From AR5 sp041499965 (GTDB lineage Bacteria; Methylomirabilota; Methylomirabilia; Rokubacteriales; CSP1-6), in the NCBI GenBank assembly GCA_041499965.1, contig JBGQLG010000001.1, forward strand, positions 35,618 to 99,617: a stretch of 64,000 nt of DNA. The letters run 5' to 3'. The position numbers were made by a program, and so were the translations under genes. The notes beneath the pieces are model-generated. The model had not been told where the DNA came from, did no database searches, and was given only the letters and a program-made list of their open reading frames with translations. Shown in pieces: positions 55,540 through 63,452 of this stretch. Every line of letters starts with the position of its first letter. The stretch's first letter is position 1.

Positions 55540-56769
55540 CTATTCGCGGACGCCGAGCCACAGCGTCTTGGCATCGGCCTTGCCGGAATTCGCGGCAGCG
55601 TAGCACAGGTCGGTCGCCTTGTAGACGTCCTCGAGGGTCACCTCGCGGCCGCCGAGGCCGCAGATGAACGCGAGCAGCGGTGGCCGCGTGTCGGCGTTGT
55701 AGAGCGCGGCGCGAATCTCGTTGGCCACCACCCCCGAGTGGTACGGCGAGCCGAATGAATAGTCGCGGTCGACGACGCCGATCGCCTTGGCCTTCGAGAG
55801 CACGGCCACGAGCTTTTCGGTTGGGAAGGGTCTGAACCAGCGAAGCCGGACGAGGCCGACCTTCTTGCCCTGCGCTCGGATGTTCCGGATCCCGACCTTC
55901 ATGGGCAGCGAGATCGTCCCCATGCCCACCAGGATGATCTCGGCATCGTCGGTCATGTACTCCTCGAACCATGGGTTCTCGGGGCCGCGACCGAACACCG
56001 TGCGGAAGTCGGCGTAGGCCTCCTCGATCACGGTGACGGCCCGCTTCATCGCCTCGTCGTTCTGGCGGCGGATCTCGATGACCCAGTCCTCGTTGGCCTG
56101 GGGGGCCACCGTGATCGGGTTATCGGGGTGCAGGAGCAGGTCGCCGCGGTCGTAGCGCGGCAGGAACTTGTCGACCTTCGCCTTCGAGGGCACGAGGGTG
56201 AGAGCCTGGGAATGGGTGAGGAACGCTCCGTCCGCTGAAATGGCCAGAGGCAGGAAGACGCGGCGGTCCTCGGCAACCCTGTATGCGATGAGCGTGGTGT
56301 CGATCGCCTCCTGGGACGTGTCGATCCAGCACAGCATCCAGCCCAGGTCGCGCACGAACAGCGCGTCGTTGTGCTCGACGCCGAAGGCGCCGGGGTCGTC
56401 GAGGGCGCGATTGCCGACCAGGCAGACCATGGGCACCCGGAGCGGCGGGGTGACCACGAGGCACTCCATGGCGTACGCCCAGCCGACACCCGACGAGCCG
56501 CAGAAGACGCGGGCGCCGACCGTGGAGGCGTGCTTCACGATCTCGAACTGGCTGTGCTCGCCCTCGGCCACGATGTACTCGGCGACCAGCTGGCCGCCGG
56601 AGATCTTCTTGGCGATGGCCTGGATGACCGTGTCGTAGGGGCGGATCGGGTAGCCGGTGACGACGTCGATGTCGGCCAGGGTGAGGCCCTCGGCCACTGC
56701 TTCGCTCCCCGAGATGAGGAGCTCCTTCTCGTCGGATGCCGCGGGCGCTGCCGTGGTCGCGACTGCCAT
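55540..56769 (-). CDS. Predicted oxalate oxidoreductase alpha subunit
   Basis: Substrate-binding subunit of a 2-oxoacid:ferredoxin oxidoreductase, 409 residues. Pyruvate enzymes have YPITPST here, the Thr binding the substrate carboxylate. This protein has GYPIRPYDT, with Tyr40 and Arg43. A second region reads GNRALDDPGAF, giving Arg121, Asp124 and Phe129. With a constant shift of 12 these fall on Tyr28, Arg31, Arg109, Asp112 and Phe117, the active-site residues I recall for Moorella thermoacetica oxalate oxidoreductase. Such an enzyme would convert oxalate to two CO2 and reduce ferredoxin without coenzyme A. It lies between the gamma-delta and beta genes. Confidence 0.78.
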   Translation of the reverse strand: MAVATTAAPAASDEKELLISGSEAVAEGLTLADIDVVTGYPIRPYDTVIQAIAKKISGGQLVAEYIVAEGEHSQFEIVKHASTVGARVFCGSSGVGWAYAMECLVVTPPLRVPMVCLVGNRALDDPGAFGVEHNDALFVRDLGWMLCWIDTSQEAIDTTLIAYRVAEDRRVFLPLAISADGAFLTHSQALTLVPSKAKVDKFLPRYDRGDLLLHPDNPITVAPQANEDWVIEIRRQNDEAMKRAVTVIEEAYADFRTVFGRGPENPWFEEYMTDDAEIILVGMGTISLPMKVGIRNIRAQGKKVGLVRLRWFRPFPTEKLVAVLSKAKAIGVVDRDYSFGSPYHSGVVANEIRAALYNADTRPPLLAFICGLGGREVTLEDVYKATDLCYAAANSGKADAKTLWLGVRE

Positions 56770-56779
56770 CGTGGTCTCC

Positions 56780-57988
56780 TTAGACCGTCTTGTGCTGCGC
56801 GTTCTCGCCCGGGATGCCGGCCGTGATCTCCACGCCGCCGCGGTCGAGATCGCTCTTGAGCTCTTCTTCGTACTGACCGCGGAAGCGGAAGCCGTGCGAG
56901 CGCGCCGTCGTGGGCTTGTCGCCGATCTTGGCGAGGAGCCAGGTCTTGTAGGCGGCCTTGTCCTTGCGCCACATCTCCCACTGGCTGGCGTTGTCCTCGA
57001 AGGCCGACTCGTTCACCATCGTGATGCAGTGCTCGACCGGGCACACCGCCTCGCAGACGCCGCAGCCGCAGCACGCCTCCATGTTGGCGTCGAAGGTCGC
57101 GTCGGGCATGACGTCGAAGCAGGAATCCGGGCAGGAGATCCAGCAGAGATTGCACTTCACGCAGGTGTCGAAGTCGACGACGGGCCGCATCGTGCGGGTC
57201 GTGAACTTCTTGAAGTAGGGGTTGCGCTCGGGCACGTAGCCCTGCCCCCCCTCCTTCGGCTTGCCGAGCGGGATGGCCGGGATCGTGACGCCCTCCCGCA
57301 TCTCCCACCACTTGGGCATCTCGAACGAGTACGGGATCTCGGTGTTGCCCTCGGTGATCCGGACCTCGCGCGCCTCGATCCGGTCGAAGGCCTTGCGGGC
57401 CGAGGCGACCTTGAGGTCCGAGCCCCACTCGATCTCCTGGATGGCCTGGGCGACCGCGTCGATGCTCAGGAACGACGGCGCGATCTTGGCCAGGGCGCCG
57501 AGGATGCGCGCCTCGGTGTGGTCTTCCTTGTGCACCCACAGCCCCGAGAAGCTGGCCTTGGCGCGCAGGAGCGAGAGCGTGTACGGCGCGTCCTTCTTGT
57601 GGATGTCCCGCAGGAGCGCCTCGAAGGGCTGCAGCGAGGTCATGAGCACCGTGCCGTTGGGCAGCGTCAGCCGGTTGATCGGCTGCAGGCCGTACCAGGC
57701 CCACGACTCCACGCCCTTGGACAGCGTGTCGTCGAGCACGATCGTCACGTCGGTATGCTTGGGCTCGTAGCGGGCCATGTTCTGCTCGAGCTCTTCCTTG
57801 GTATCCGCCACGATCGCGAAGTCCTTGGCCGGGATGCCGTTGCGCTGCGGACTGTCGCCGTAGCGGCCGAAAGCGATCCCCCACCGACCCGATTTGCGGG
57901 CGGACAGGACGATGCCGCGCGCGATACGGGCGGCGAGATTCTTCTGGAAGATACCGCGGTAGACAACCTCACAGATCAGCGCTGCCAT
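56780..57988 (-). CDS. Predicted oxalate oxidoreductase gamma-delta fusion subunit
   Basis: Electron-transfer subunit, 402 residues, joining a gamma domain (about 1-190, with YRGIFQKNLAARIARGIVLSA near 10) and a delta ferredoxin domain. Two [4Fe-4S] motifs are seen, C276-x2-C-x2-C-x3-C (CVKCNLCWISCP) and C306-x2-C-x2-C-x3-C (ending CGVCEAVCP). Fusion of gamma and delta makes a three-gene enzyme, the subunit plan of Moorella oxalate oxidoreductase. ATG 57988 is preferred; the GTG at 58135 in the same frame lies upstream of the predicted promoter and overlaps the next gene. Confidence 0.82.
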   Translation of the reverse strand: MAALICEVVYRGIFQKNLAARIARGIVLSARKSGRWGIAFGRYGDSPQRNGIPAKDFAIVADTKEELEQNMARYEPKHTDVTIVLDDTLSKGVESWAWYGLQPINRLTLPNGTVLMTSLQPFEALLRDIHKKDAPYTLSLLRAKASFSGLWVHKEDHTEARILGALAKIAPSFLSIDAVAQAIQEIEWGSDLKVASARKAFDRIEAREVRITEGNTEIPYSFEMPKWWEMREGVTIPAIPLGKPKEGGQGYVPERNPYFKKFTTRTMRPVVDFDTCVKCNLCWISCPDSCFDVMPDATFDANMEACCGCGVCEAVCPVEHCITMVNESAFEDNASQWEMWRKDKAAYKTWLLAKIGDKPTTARSHGFRFRGQYEEELKSDLDRGGVEITAGIPGENAQHKTV

Positions 57989-58034
57989 GACGTGCTCCTC
58001 CTCGAGCCGGGGCGCGAACCGGGCATTGGTCGGG

Positions 58035-58080
58035 TGGTCCGACCAGAGGAGAATACTCCCCTGTCCCGGGAGGCTGTCAA
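58035..58080 (-). promoter_or_regulatory. Predicted oxalate operon promoter with GntR-type operator
   Basis: Minus-strand TTGACA (58080-58075, perfect) and TATTCT (58055-58050) are 19 nt apart. Just after the -10, at the expected transcription start, lies the palindrome TGGTCGGACCA (58045-58035). It differs from the fdh operator core only at the central base. The first start codon is 47 nt further on. A bound FadR-type protein would block initiation or early elongation. Confidence 0.62.
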
Positions 58081-58092
58081 GGCCGAATCGGA

Positions 58093-58728
58093 CTACCCGG
58101 GCGCGGCCTTGGGGGGGGCGAGCGACAGTGTCCACTCCAGGGCGTCAGCCGCCCGAGCGTCGGCCGGCCGGCCTCGCTTACGGAGCTCCGCGATCACGCG
58201 GCGACGTGCCTCGGGCGGACGATTCTGGGCGAGCTTGAACTTCACGCGCGTCGCGTGGATGCGAAGGCGCACCGCGGCCAGCTGGCGCAACGCGCCATGG
58301 TAGAGGGGATCCTCCGGGTCGAGCGCACGGAAGCCGCCCTCGGGCTGGTACCGCGCGAGCAGCCGCACCTGCTGCGCGGCAACCGCGGCGGGATCCTCCA
58401 GAACGGTGGCCTGGCACTCGAAGATGACCGTGCGGTGGTAGGCGGTCGCCGAGCCGCCGTACTCCGCGTGCACCCAGTAGGACGGAATGACGCCGAGGAT
58501 CTCGTCCACCTCGAAGACACAGCGCGGCCGGGCCGCGAGGTCGACGGCCAGCTCGTCCTCGCGGACGAGGTGCAGATCGATCGCCTCGCCCTCGCGCACG
58601 AACGGGTAGAGGCCGACGTGCGGCGTGCCGTCGGCGCCGACCGTGATCAGCCGCCCCAGCTCCTGCCCGGCAACGAAGCGCTCGATCTCCTCGGGCGGGA
58701 CCTGGGCGTAGACGTCGTGGAAGATCAT
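58093..58728 (-). CDS. FMN-binding split-barrel protein, PaiB-like
   Basis: Cytoplasmic protein of 211 residues resembling PaiB and related pyridoxamine-phosphate-oxidase-like split barrels. Recognisable parts are LGRLITVGADGTPHVGLYPFV near 25, a stretch CVFEVDEILGVIPSYWVHAE near 71 and the helical C-terminal region (FKLAQNRPPEARRRVIAEL). PaiB-type proteins bind FMN or haem and some affect transcription. The ATG overlaps the pdxT stop (ATGA), which hints at a link to pyridoxal phosphate or flavin chemistry, but the function is open. Confidence 0.7.
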   Translation of the reverse strand: MIFHDVYAQVPPEEIERFVAGQELGRLITVGADGTPHVGLYPFVREGEAIDLHLVREDELAVDLAARPRCVFEVDEILGVIPSYWVHAEYGGSATAYHRTVIFECQATVLEDPAAVAAQQVRLLARYQPEGGFRALDPEDPLYHGALRQLAAVRLRIHATRVKFKLAQNRPPEARRRVIAELRKRGRPADARAADALEWTLSLAPPKAAPG

Positions 58729-59330
58729 GCCCCGCGGGCCTCGGCGACCATCCGGCAGAAGTACGCGTGCACGGCGGGATCGTCGGTGAGCTCGGGATGG
58801 AACGTCGCCACCAGCACCGTCCCTTGCCGCGCCATCACCGGCTCGCCGCCGTGCTCGGCCAGCGTCTGCACGCCGGCCCCGACCCGCCGGATGCGCGGCG
58901 CCCGGATGAAGACCATCTCGACCGGCACGCGGCGGCCGCCCAGCTCGGCCACGCCGTGGGCCTCGAACGACTCCCGCTGGCGTCCGTAGGCGTTGCGCTC
59001 GACGCCGACGTCGATGAGACCCAGGGAGCACTGGGCGGGGCTCGTCACCTCGCGCGCCAGCAGGATGAGCCCGGCGCAGGTGCCGAAGATCGGCCGCCCG
59101 CCGGCGTGGAACTTCTCCAGCGCGGGCACGAACCCCCAGGTGTCGATCAGCTTGAGCAGCGTGGTGCTCTCGCCACCGGGCAGGATCAATCCGTCGAGGT
59201 CCTCGAGCTGCTCGGGCTTGCGGACCTCGACCACCTCGACCGGCGACGCGCCGCCCTCCCCGCCGCAGCGGGCGAGCGCCCTGGCGTGCATGGCGAAGTC
59301 ACCCTGGAGCGCCAGGACGCCGATCTTCAT
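58725..59330 (-). CDS. pdxT: Pyridoxal 5'-phosphate synthase glutaminase subunit
   Basis: Class-I-like glutamine amidotransferase that supplies ammonia to PdxS. The 201-residue protein has GVLALQGDFAMHARAL at 4-19, LILPGGESTT near 48, the nucleophilic Cys in FGTCAGLILLA near 83 and the His-Glu pair in TFHPELTDD near 177. ATG 59330 overlaps the peroxiredoxin stop. Unusually, another gene separates it from pdxS. Confidence 0.95.
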   Translation of the reverse strand: MKIGVLALQGDFAMHARALARCGGEGGASPVEVVEVRKPEQLEDLDGLILPGGESTTLLKLIDTWGFVPALEKFHAGGRPIFGTCAGLILLAREVTSPAQCSLGLIDVGVERNAYGRQRESFEAHGVAELGGRRVPVEMVFIRAPRIRRVGAGVQTLAEHGGEPVMARQGTVLVATFHPELTDDPAVHAYFCRMVAEARGA

Positions 59331-59908
59331 CGCCGGCCCTCCGCGCGCAGCCAGGCCAGCACCGTCTCGGCGTTCCGATCGGGGGGAAAGACCGGATACC
59401 AGACGCGCGCGATCCGGCCCCCTTCGAGATACCAGGCCATGCGCCGGATGAGCGTCGTGGGGCCGCCGCCCGCCACCGGGAACTCGAACGTCGGCAGCCG
59501 CAGCACGCCAGTCAGCCGCAGCTCGGCGTCGCTGAGCAGCGCGAACGGCACGTGATTGCGCTCGACGAACTCGCGCTGGTACGCCGTGCGCTGCGTGCTG
59601 ACGCCCGCGACCGCGACACCGAGCGCCTGGAAGTCCGCGTGCAGATCGCGGAAGCCGCAGCTCTGCGGCGTGCAGCCGCGGGCCCCGGGGATCAGGTCCC
59701 ACTCCGGGCCGGCCGACGTGCCCGCCTCGCCGGTGCGCGGATAAAAGAAGAGCACGGCCGGCCCGCGCGCGAGCGCGGGGAGCTCGACGAGGCCGCCCGA
59801 GGTCGCCGGCAGCGCGACGGGGGGAACCGCGGCGCCGCGGAGGTGATCCGCGGCGCCGTCATCGACCGGGACCGGCAGGCCCGCCGGCAGGGCGTAGACG
59901 TCCGCCAT
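59327..59908 (-). CDS. Peroxiredoxin (AhpC/TSA, PrxQ-like)
   Basis: Thiol peroxidase of 193 residues. The active region ARGCTPQSCGFRDLHADF near 76-93 carries two Cys five residues apart, the PrxQ/BCP arrangement of peroxidatic and resolving Cys. PAVLFFYPRTG and LLSDAELRLTGVL are further thioredoxin-fold marks. An N-terminal extension of about 30 residues precedes the fold. It is inserted between pdxS (4 nt) and pdxT (4-nt overlap), so it is made together with vitamin B6 synthase. Confidence 0.87.
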   Translation of the reverse strand: MADVYALPAGLPVPVDDGAADHLRGAAVPPVALPATSGGLVELPALARGPAVLFFYPRTGEAGTSAGPEWDLIPGARGCTPQSCGFRDLHADFQALGVAVAGVSTQRTAYQREFVERNHVPFALLSDAELRLTGVLRLPTFEFPVAGGGPTTLIRRMAWYLEGGRIARVWYPVFPPDRNAETVLAWLRAEGRR

Positions 59909-59912
59909 CGTC

Positions 59913-60809
59913 CTACCAGCCGCGCGTCTGCATCAGGTCCTTCTCGGCCAGCTTCGAGATCTCCAGCCCGGCCATGGCCTCGCCGAGGTCCTCGCTGACC
60001 CGCACCAGCACGTCGGGGTCCTTGAAGTGCGTCGTCGCCTGCACGATGGCCTTGGCCCGCTTGGCCGGGTCCGACGACTTGAAGATGCCGGAGCCGACGA
60101 AGACCGCCTCGGCGCCGAGCTGCATCATGAGCGCCGCGTCGGCCGGGGTGGCGATGCCGCCCGCCGAGAAGTTGGGCACCGGCAGCTTGCCCGTCCGCGC
60201 GATCCAGCGGACCAGCTCGTAGGGCGCGCCGAGGTTCTTGGCCTCGGTCATCAGCTCCTCGGGTCCGAGCGTGGTGAGCCGCTTCACGCCCGAGATGACG
60301 GCGCGCATGTGACGTACGGCCTCCACGATGTTGCCGGAGCCGGCCTCGCCCTTGGTGCGGATCATCGCCGCGCCCTCACCGATGCGCCGGAGCGCCTCGC
60401 CCAGATCGCGGCAGCCGCACACGAACGGGATGCGGAACGCGAACTTGTCGATGTGGAAGTGCTCGTCGGCCGGCGTGAGCACCTCGGACTCGTCGATAAA
60501 GTCCACGCCCAGCGCCTCGAGGATCTGCGCCTCGACGAAGTGGCCGATGCGGGCCTTGGCCATCACCGGGATGGTGACCGCCTTCTGGATCTCCTGGATC
60601 TTCTTCACCGGCGACATGCGGGCCACGCCGCCGTCGCGCCGGATGTCCGAGGGCACGCGCTCCAGGGCCATGACCGAGGCCGCCCCGGCGTCCTCGGCGA
60701 TCTTGGCCTGCTCGGCGTTGGTGACGTCCATGATGACGCCGCCCTTGAGCATCTCGGCCAGGCCGATGTGCTTGCGATCCGCGATTCTGAGCCCATTCAG
60801 CTCTTCCAT
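59913..60809 (-). CDS. pdxS: Pyridoxal 5'-phosphate synthase lyase subunit
   Basis: TIM-barrel enzyme building pyridoxal phosphate from ribose-5-phosphate, glyceraldehyde-3-phosphate and ammonia from PdxT. The 298-residue protein is highly conserved, with MLKGGVIMDVTNAEQAKIAE near 20, IPVMAKARIGHFVEAQ near 76 carrying an active-site Lys, and NFSAGGIATPADAALMMQLG near 210. It starts 26 nt after the stop of the MocR-type regulator gene. Confidence 0.97.
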   Translation of the reverse strand: MEELNGLRIADRKHIGLAEMLKGGVIMDVTNAEQAKIAEDAGAASVMALERVPSDIRRDGGVARMSPVKKIQEIQKAVTIPVMAKARIGHFVEAQILEALGVDFIDESEVLTPADEHFHIDKFAFRIPFVCGCRDLGEALRRIGEGAAMIRTKGEAGSGNIVEAVRHMRAVISGVKRLTTLGPEELMTEAKNLGAPYELVRWIARTGKLPVPNFSAGGIATPADAALMMQLGAEAVFVGSGIFKSSDPAKRAKAIVQATTHFKDPDVLVRVSEDLGEAMAGLEISKLAEKDLMQTRGW

Positions 60810-60835
60810 GGTGTCGACCCCCCTTGAGAAACGGA

Positions 60836-62377
60836 CTAGACCACCGAAATCATCTCGCGCTCGGGCCGCCGCGGCGGTGGCTGCCGCCGCACCGCCTTGA
60901 TCGCCTCCCCCAGCCGCCGCACACCTTCGTCGATCCGGGCCGCCGCCACCGAGGAGAACGCCAGCCGCAGCGTGCGCTCACCGGCGCCGTCGAGGAAGAA
61001 CGCCGGGCCGGGCGTGAAGGCCACCCCGCGCTCGAGCGCCACCGGCAGCAGCGTCGTCGCCGTGAGTCCCGGCGGCAGCGTGAGCAGCAGCGAGAACCCG
61101 CCCTGCGGCTCGGTCCAGGTGACGCCGTCCGGCATGCGACGGCGGAGCGCTGCCAGCAACAGCGTGCGCCGCCGCGCGTACTCGGCGGTCACCTTCGTGA
61201 TGTGGCGATCGAGCAGTCGCCGCTCGCAGAACCGATGCACCGCGGCCTGCAGCAGCGCGCTCGTGTGCAGGTCGGCCAGCTGCTTGGCGGCCTGCAATCG
61301 CTCGATCACGGGAGTCGGCGCCACCAGCCAGCCCAGCCGCAGCCCCGGGAAGAGGATCTTCGAGAACGTGCCGATGTAGAGGACGACGCCGGCGCGGTCG
61401 GCGGCCTTGAGCGGCGCGCTGGGCCGCGCCCCGTAGTGCAGGCTGCCGTCGAAGCCGTCCTCCACGATCGGCACCTGGTAGCGCGCCGCCGTCGCGAGCA
61501 GCCGCCGGCCCACCTCCGGCTCCATCGTCAGGCCGGTCGGATTGTGCGCGTTGGGCTGGCAGTAGAAGAGCTTGAGGGCCTGACGCTCGCAGATCCGCTC
61601 GAAGACGTCGGGCCGGGGGCCGGCCTCGTCCCACTCCACCGGCAGCAGGCGCGCGCCGAACGAGCGGAACGCCTGCATCGCTCCGGCATACGTCGGCTGC
61701 TCGATCGCCACCAGGTCCCCGGGATCGACCAGCGTGCGGGCGATCAGGTCGAAGCCCTGCTGCGAGCCGTTGACGATGAGGATCTCCTCGGCGCGGGCCT
61801 CGACGCCGAAGCGCAGCAGATAGCCGGCCAGATAGCGGCGCAGCGGCGGGTAGCCGCCCACCGAGGAGTATTGCAGCAGCGCGCCGCCCTCCTCGCGCAC
61901 CACCTGGTTGAGCACGCGCCGGAACGCGTCGGTGGGAAACAGCGCGCTGTCCGGCATGCCGCCCGCGAAGGAGATGCGCCCGCTGCCCCCGTCGGTGGGC
62001 GTGCCCATCGCGCGGCGGCGTTCCTCGTCGGCGGCGGCGGTGCGCGCGCTGCGTGACAGCAGCGCGGCCCAGTCGATCGGTGCCGGCGCCGGCGCCCGGC
62101 TCTCCATCCGGGCCGGCGGCTCGCCGGTGACGAACGTGCCCTGCCCCACGTGAGCGCGAGCCAGCCCCGCGGCGACCAGCTCCTCGTAGGCCAGCGCCAC
62201 CGTCGCCCGGTTCACCTTCAGGCTCTGGGCCAGCTCGCGGGTGGCGGGCAGCTTGACCCCCGGCGCCAGCAGCCCGTCGGTGATCAGACGCTCCAGGTGA
62301 CCCTGGATCTGGCGGGCCAGCGGGACCGGCCGGTCGCGATCGAGTGGGATGTTCACCCGGTTCTCCTGGCCAGCCAT
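60836..62377 (-). CDS. pdxR: MocR-family regulator, PdxR-like
   Basis: GntR-type DNA-binding domain fused to an aminotransferase fold that senses pyridoxal phosphate; PdxR proteins typically control pdxST. The 513 residues show a winged helix at about 10-80 (LPATRELAQSLKVNRATVALAYEEL), a linker, and an aminotransferase domain with NGSQQGFDLIARTLVDPGD near 202, YCQPNAHNPTG near 280 and the PLP Lys in YIGTFSKILFPGLRLGW near 340. ATG 62377 is preferred; the -10 of its predicted promoter ends just before it, so the mRNA is probably leaderless. pdxS follows directly. Confidence 0.9.
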   Translation of the reverse strand: MAGQENRVNIPLDRDRPVPLARQIQGHLERLITDGLLAPGVKLPATRELAQSLKVNRATVALAYEELVAAGLARAHVGQGTFVTGEPPARMESRAPAPAPIDWAALLSRSARTAAADEERRRAMGTPTDGGSGRISFAGGMPDSALFPTDAFRRVLNQVVREEGGALLQYSSVGGYPPLRRYLAGYLLRFGVEARAEEILIVNGSQQGFDLIARTLVDPGDLVAIEQPTYAGAMQAFRSFGARLLPVEWDEAGPRPDVFERICERQALKLFYCQPNAHNPTGLTMEPEVGRRLLATAARYQVPIVEDGFDGSLHYGARPSAPLKAADRAGVVLYIGTFSKILFPGLRLGWLVAPTPVIERLQAAKQLADLHTSALLQAAVHRFCERRLLDRHITKVTAEYARRRTLLLAALRRRMPDGVTWTEPQGGFSLLLTLPPGLTATTLLPVALERGVAFTPGPAFFLDGAGERTLRLAFSSVAAARIDEGVRRLGEAIKAVRRQPPPRRPEREMISVV

Positions 62378-62381
62378 TTTG

Positions 62382-62434
62382 ACTCTAGAATTGGCGCAGT
62401 CAAGAGCCAATTGGCATGGTGCCGACCAGCCAAT
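62382..62434 (-). promoter_or_regulatory. pdxR promoter overlapped by repeated ATTGGC/GCCAAT boxes
   Basis: Minus-strand TTGGCT (62410-62405) and TAGAGT (62387-62382) with a 17-nt spacer end 4 nt before the pdxR ATG. Plus-strand ATTGGC occurs at 62390 and 62410, exactly 20 nt apart (two helical turns), and GCCAAT at 62406 and 62429. MocR proteins often bind direct repeats on one DNA face, so this looks like an autoregulatory site that could also act on the divergent gene pair. Confidence 0.5.
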
Positions 62435-62458
62435 CCCGGCCGGTCCCGCGGGCCGGCG

Positions 62459-62464
62459 TATAAT
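62459..62464 (+). promoter_or_regulatory. Consensus -10 box for the divergent pair
   Basis: A perfect TATAAT lies 27 nt before the GTG of the small plus-strand gene, in a GC-rich context. I find no good -35 at 16-18 nt upstream (CCGGCC is there), so activation by a bound regulator such as PdxR is possible. Confidence 0.4.
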
Positions 62465-62490
62465 GCCGGCGCGGCGAGGAGCGCGAGCCG

Positions 62491-62667
62491 GTGGCCGGAG
62501 AAACCCCGATCAAGCAGGCGGTGGCGTGGATGGACGATCGACTCCGCGACGAGCCGGACGCGGACCGGCTGCGGCTGGTCGACGAGGCCGCCCGGCGCTT
62601 CGACCTCTCCCCGCTCGACGCCGATTTCCTGCTGCGGCACCTGGCCGAGCGGCGCGCCCGCTCGTGA
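62491..62667 (+). CDS. Small 58-residue protein of unknown function
   Basis: Read from GTG 62491 with GAGGAG nine nt before it. The product is acidic and rich in Arg and Asp, without membrane segment: TPIKQAVAWMDDRLRDEP, then LVDEAARRFDLSPLDADFLL and a basic end. It looks like a compact three-helix protein. Its stop overlaps the GTG of the methyltransferase gene (GTGA), which argues for real translation. One of only two plus-strand genes in the window. Function unknown. Confidence 0.6.
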   Translation: MAGETPIKQAVAWMDDRLRDEPDADRLRLVDEAARRFDLSPLDADFLLRHLAERRARS

Positions 62668-63437
62668 CCGATCAGGCCCGGCGGGTCCAGGAGCAATTCG
62701 GCGCCATCGCCGCGGCGTACGTGGCCAGCCCCGGGCACGCCGGCGGCGACGACCTCGCGCAGCTGAGCGCCTGGGGCCGCGCCCTCGCCCCCACCCGCGT
62801 CCTCGACATGGCGACGGGCGGCGGCCACACCGCCCTGGCCCTGGCGCCGATCGCCCGACGGGTCGTCGCGTACGACGTCACCGAGCCGATGCTCCGCGCC
62901 GCCCGGGGCCTGCTCCGCGAGCGCGGCGCCGCCACGGCGGCCTTCGTGGCCGGCGACGTCGAGGCCTTGCCGTTCACGGACGGCGCCTTCGACGTGGTGA
63001 CGTGCCGGATCGCCGCCCACCACTTCGCCGACGTGGCGACCGCGGTCCGCGAGGTGCGGCGGGTGCTGCGTCCGGGCGGCTCGTTCCTGCTGCAGGACAT
63101 CCTGGGCCACGACGACGCCGAGGCGGCGGCGTTCATCATCGAGGTGGAGCGCCGGCGCGATCCCTCCCACGTGCGGGCCTATCGCACGGTCGAGTGGAAG
63201 GCCTTCCTCCGCGCCGCCGGCCTCACGATCATGGACACCGCGGTGGTCGCCAAGGGACGACCGTGGGACGAGTGGACCACGCGCACGCGTATGACGCCTG
63301 AGGCGCGCCGGGATCTGGAGGCGTTCGTGCTCGCCGCTCCCGACCGGTGCCGCGCCGCCTTCGACTTCCGCGTGGCCGAGGGCCGCGTCGAGTCGTTCAC
63401 GGACCGGATGCTGCTGCTCCGCGCCGACCGCGACTAG
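62664..63437 (+). CDS. Class I SAM-dependent methyltransferase
   Basis: A 257-residue methyltransferase of the UbiE/Methyltransf_11 type. Motif I is VLDMATGGGHTALALAP near 47, the acidic residue after strand 2 is in VVAYDVTEPML near 70, motif II/III reads ALPFTDGAFDVVTCRIAAHHF near 102, and VLRPGGSFLLQDI near 137. GTG 62664 overlaps the preceding small gene by 4 nt. The substrate cannot be read from the sequence. It converges with the unknown minus-strand gene, whose stop is 15 nt away. Confidence 0.85.
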   Translation: MTDQARRVQEQFGAIAAAYVASPGHAGGDDLAQLSAWGRALAPTRVLDMATGGGHTALALAPIARRVVAYDVTEPMLRAARGLLRERGAATAAFVAGDVEALPFTDGAFDVVTCRIAAHHFADVATAVREVRRVLRPGGSFLLQDILGHDDAEAAAFIIEVERRRDPSHVRAYRTVEWKAFLRAAGLTIMDTAVVAKGRPWDEWTTRTRMTPEARRDLEAFVLAAPDRCRAAFDFRVAEGRVESFTDRMLLLRADRD

Positions 63438-63452
63438 CGCCGCCGCCCGAAT

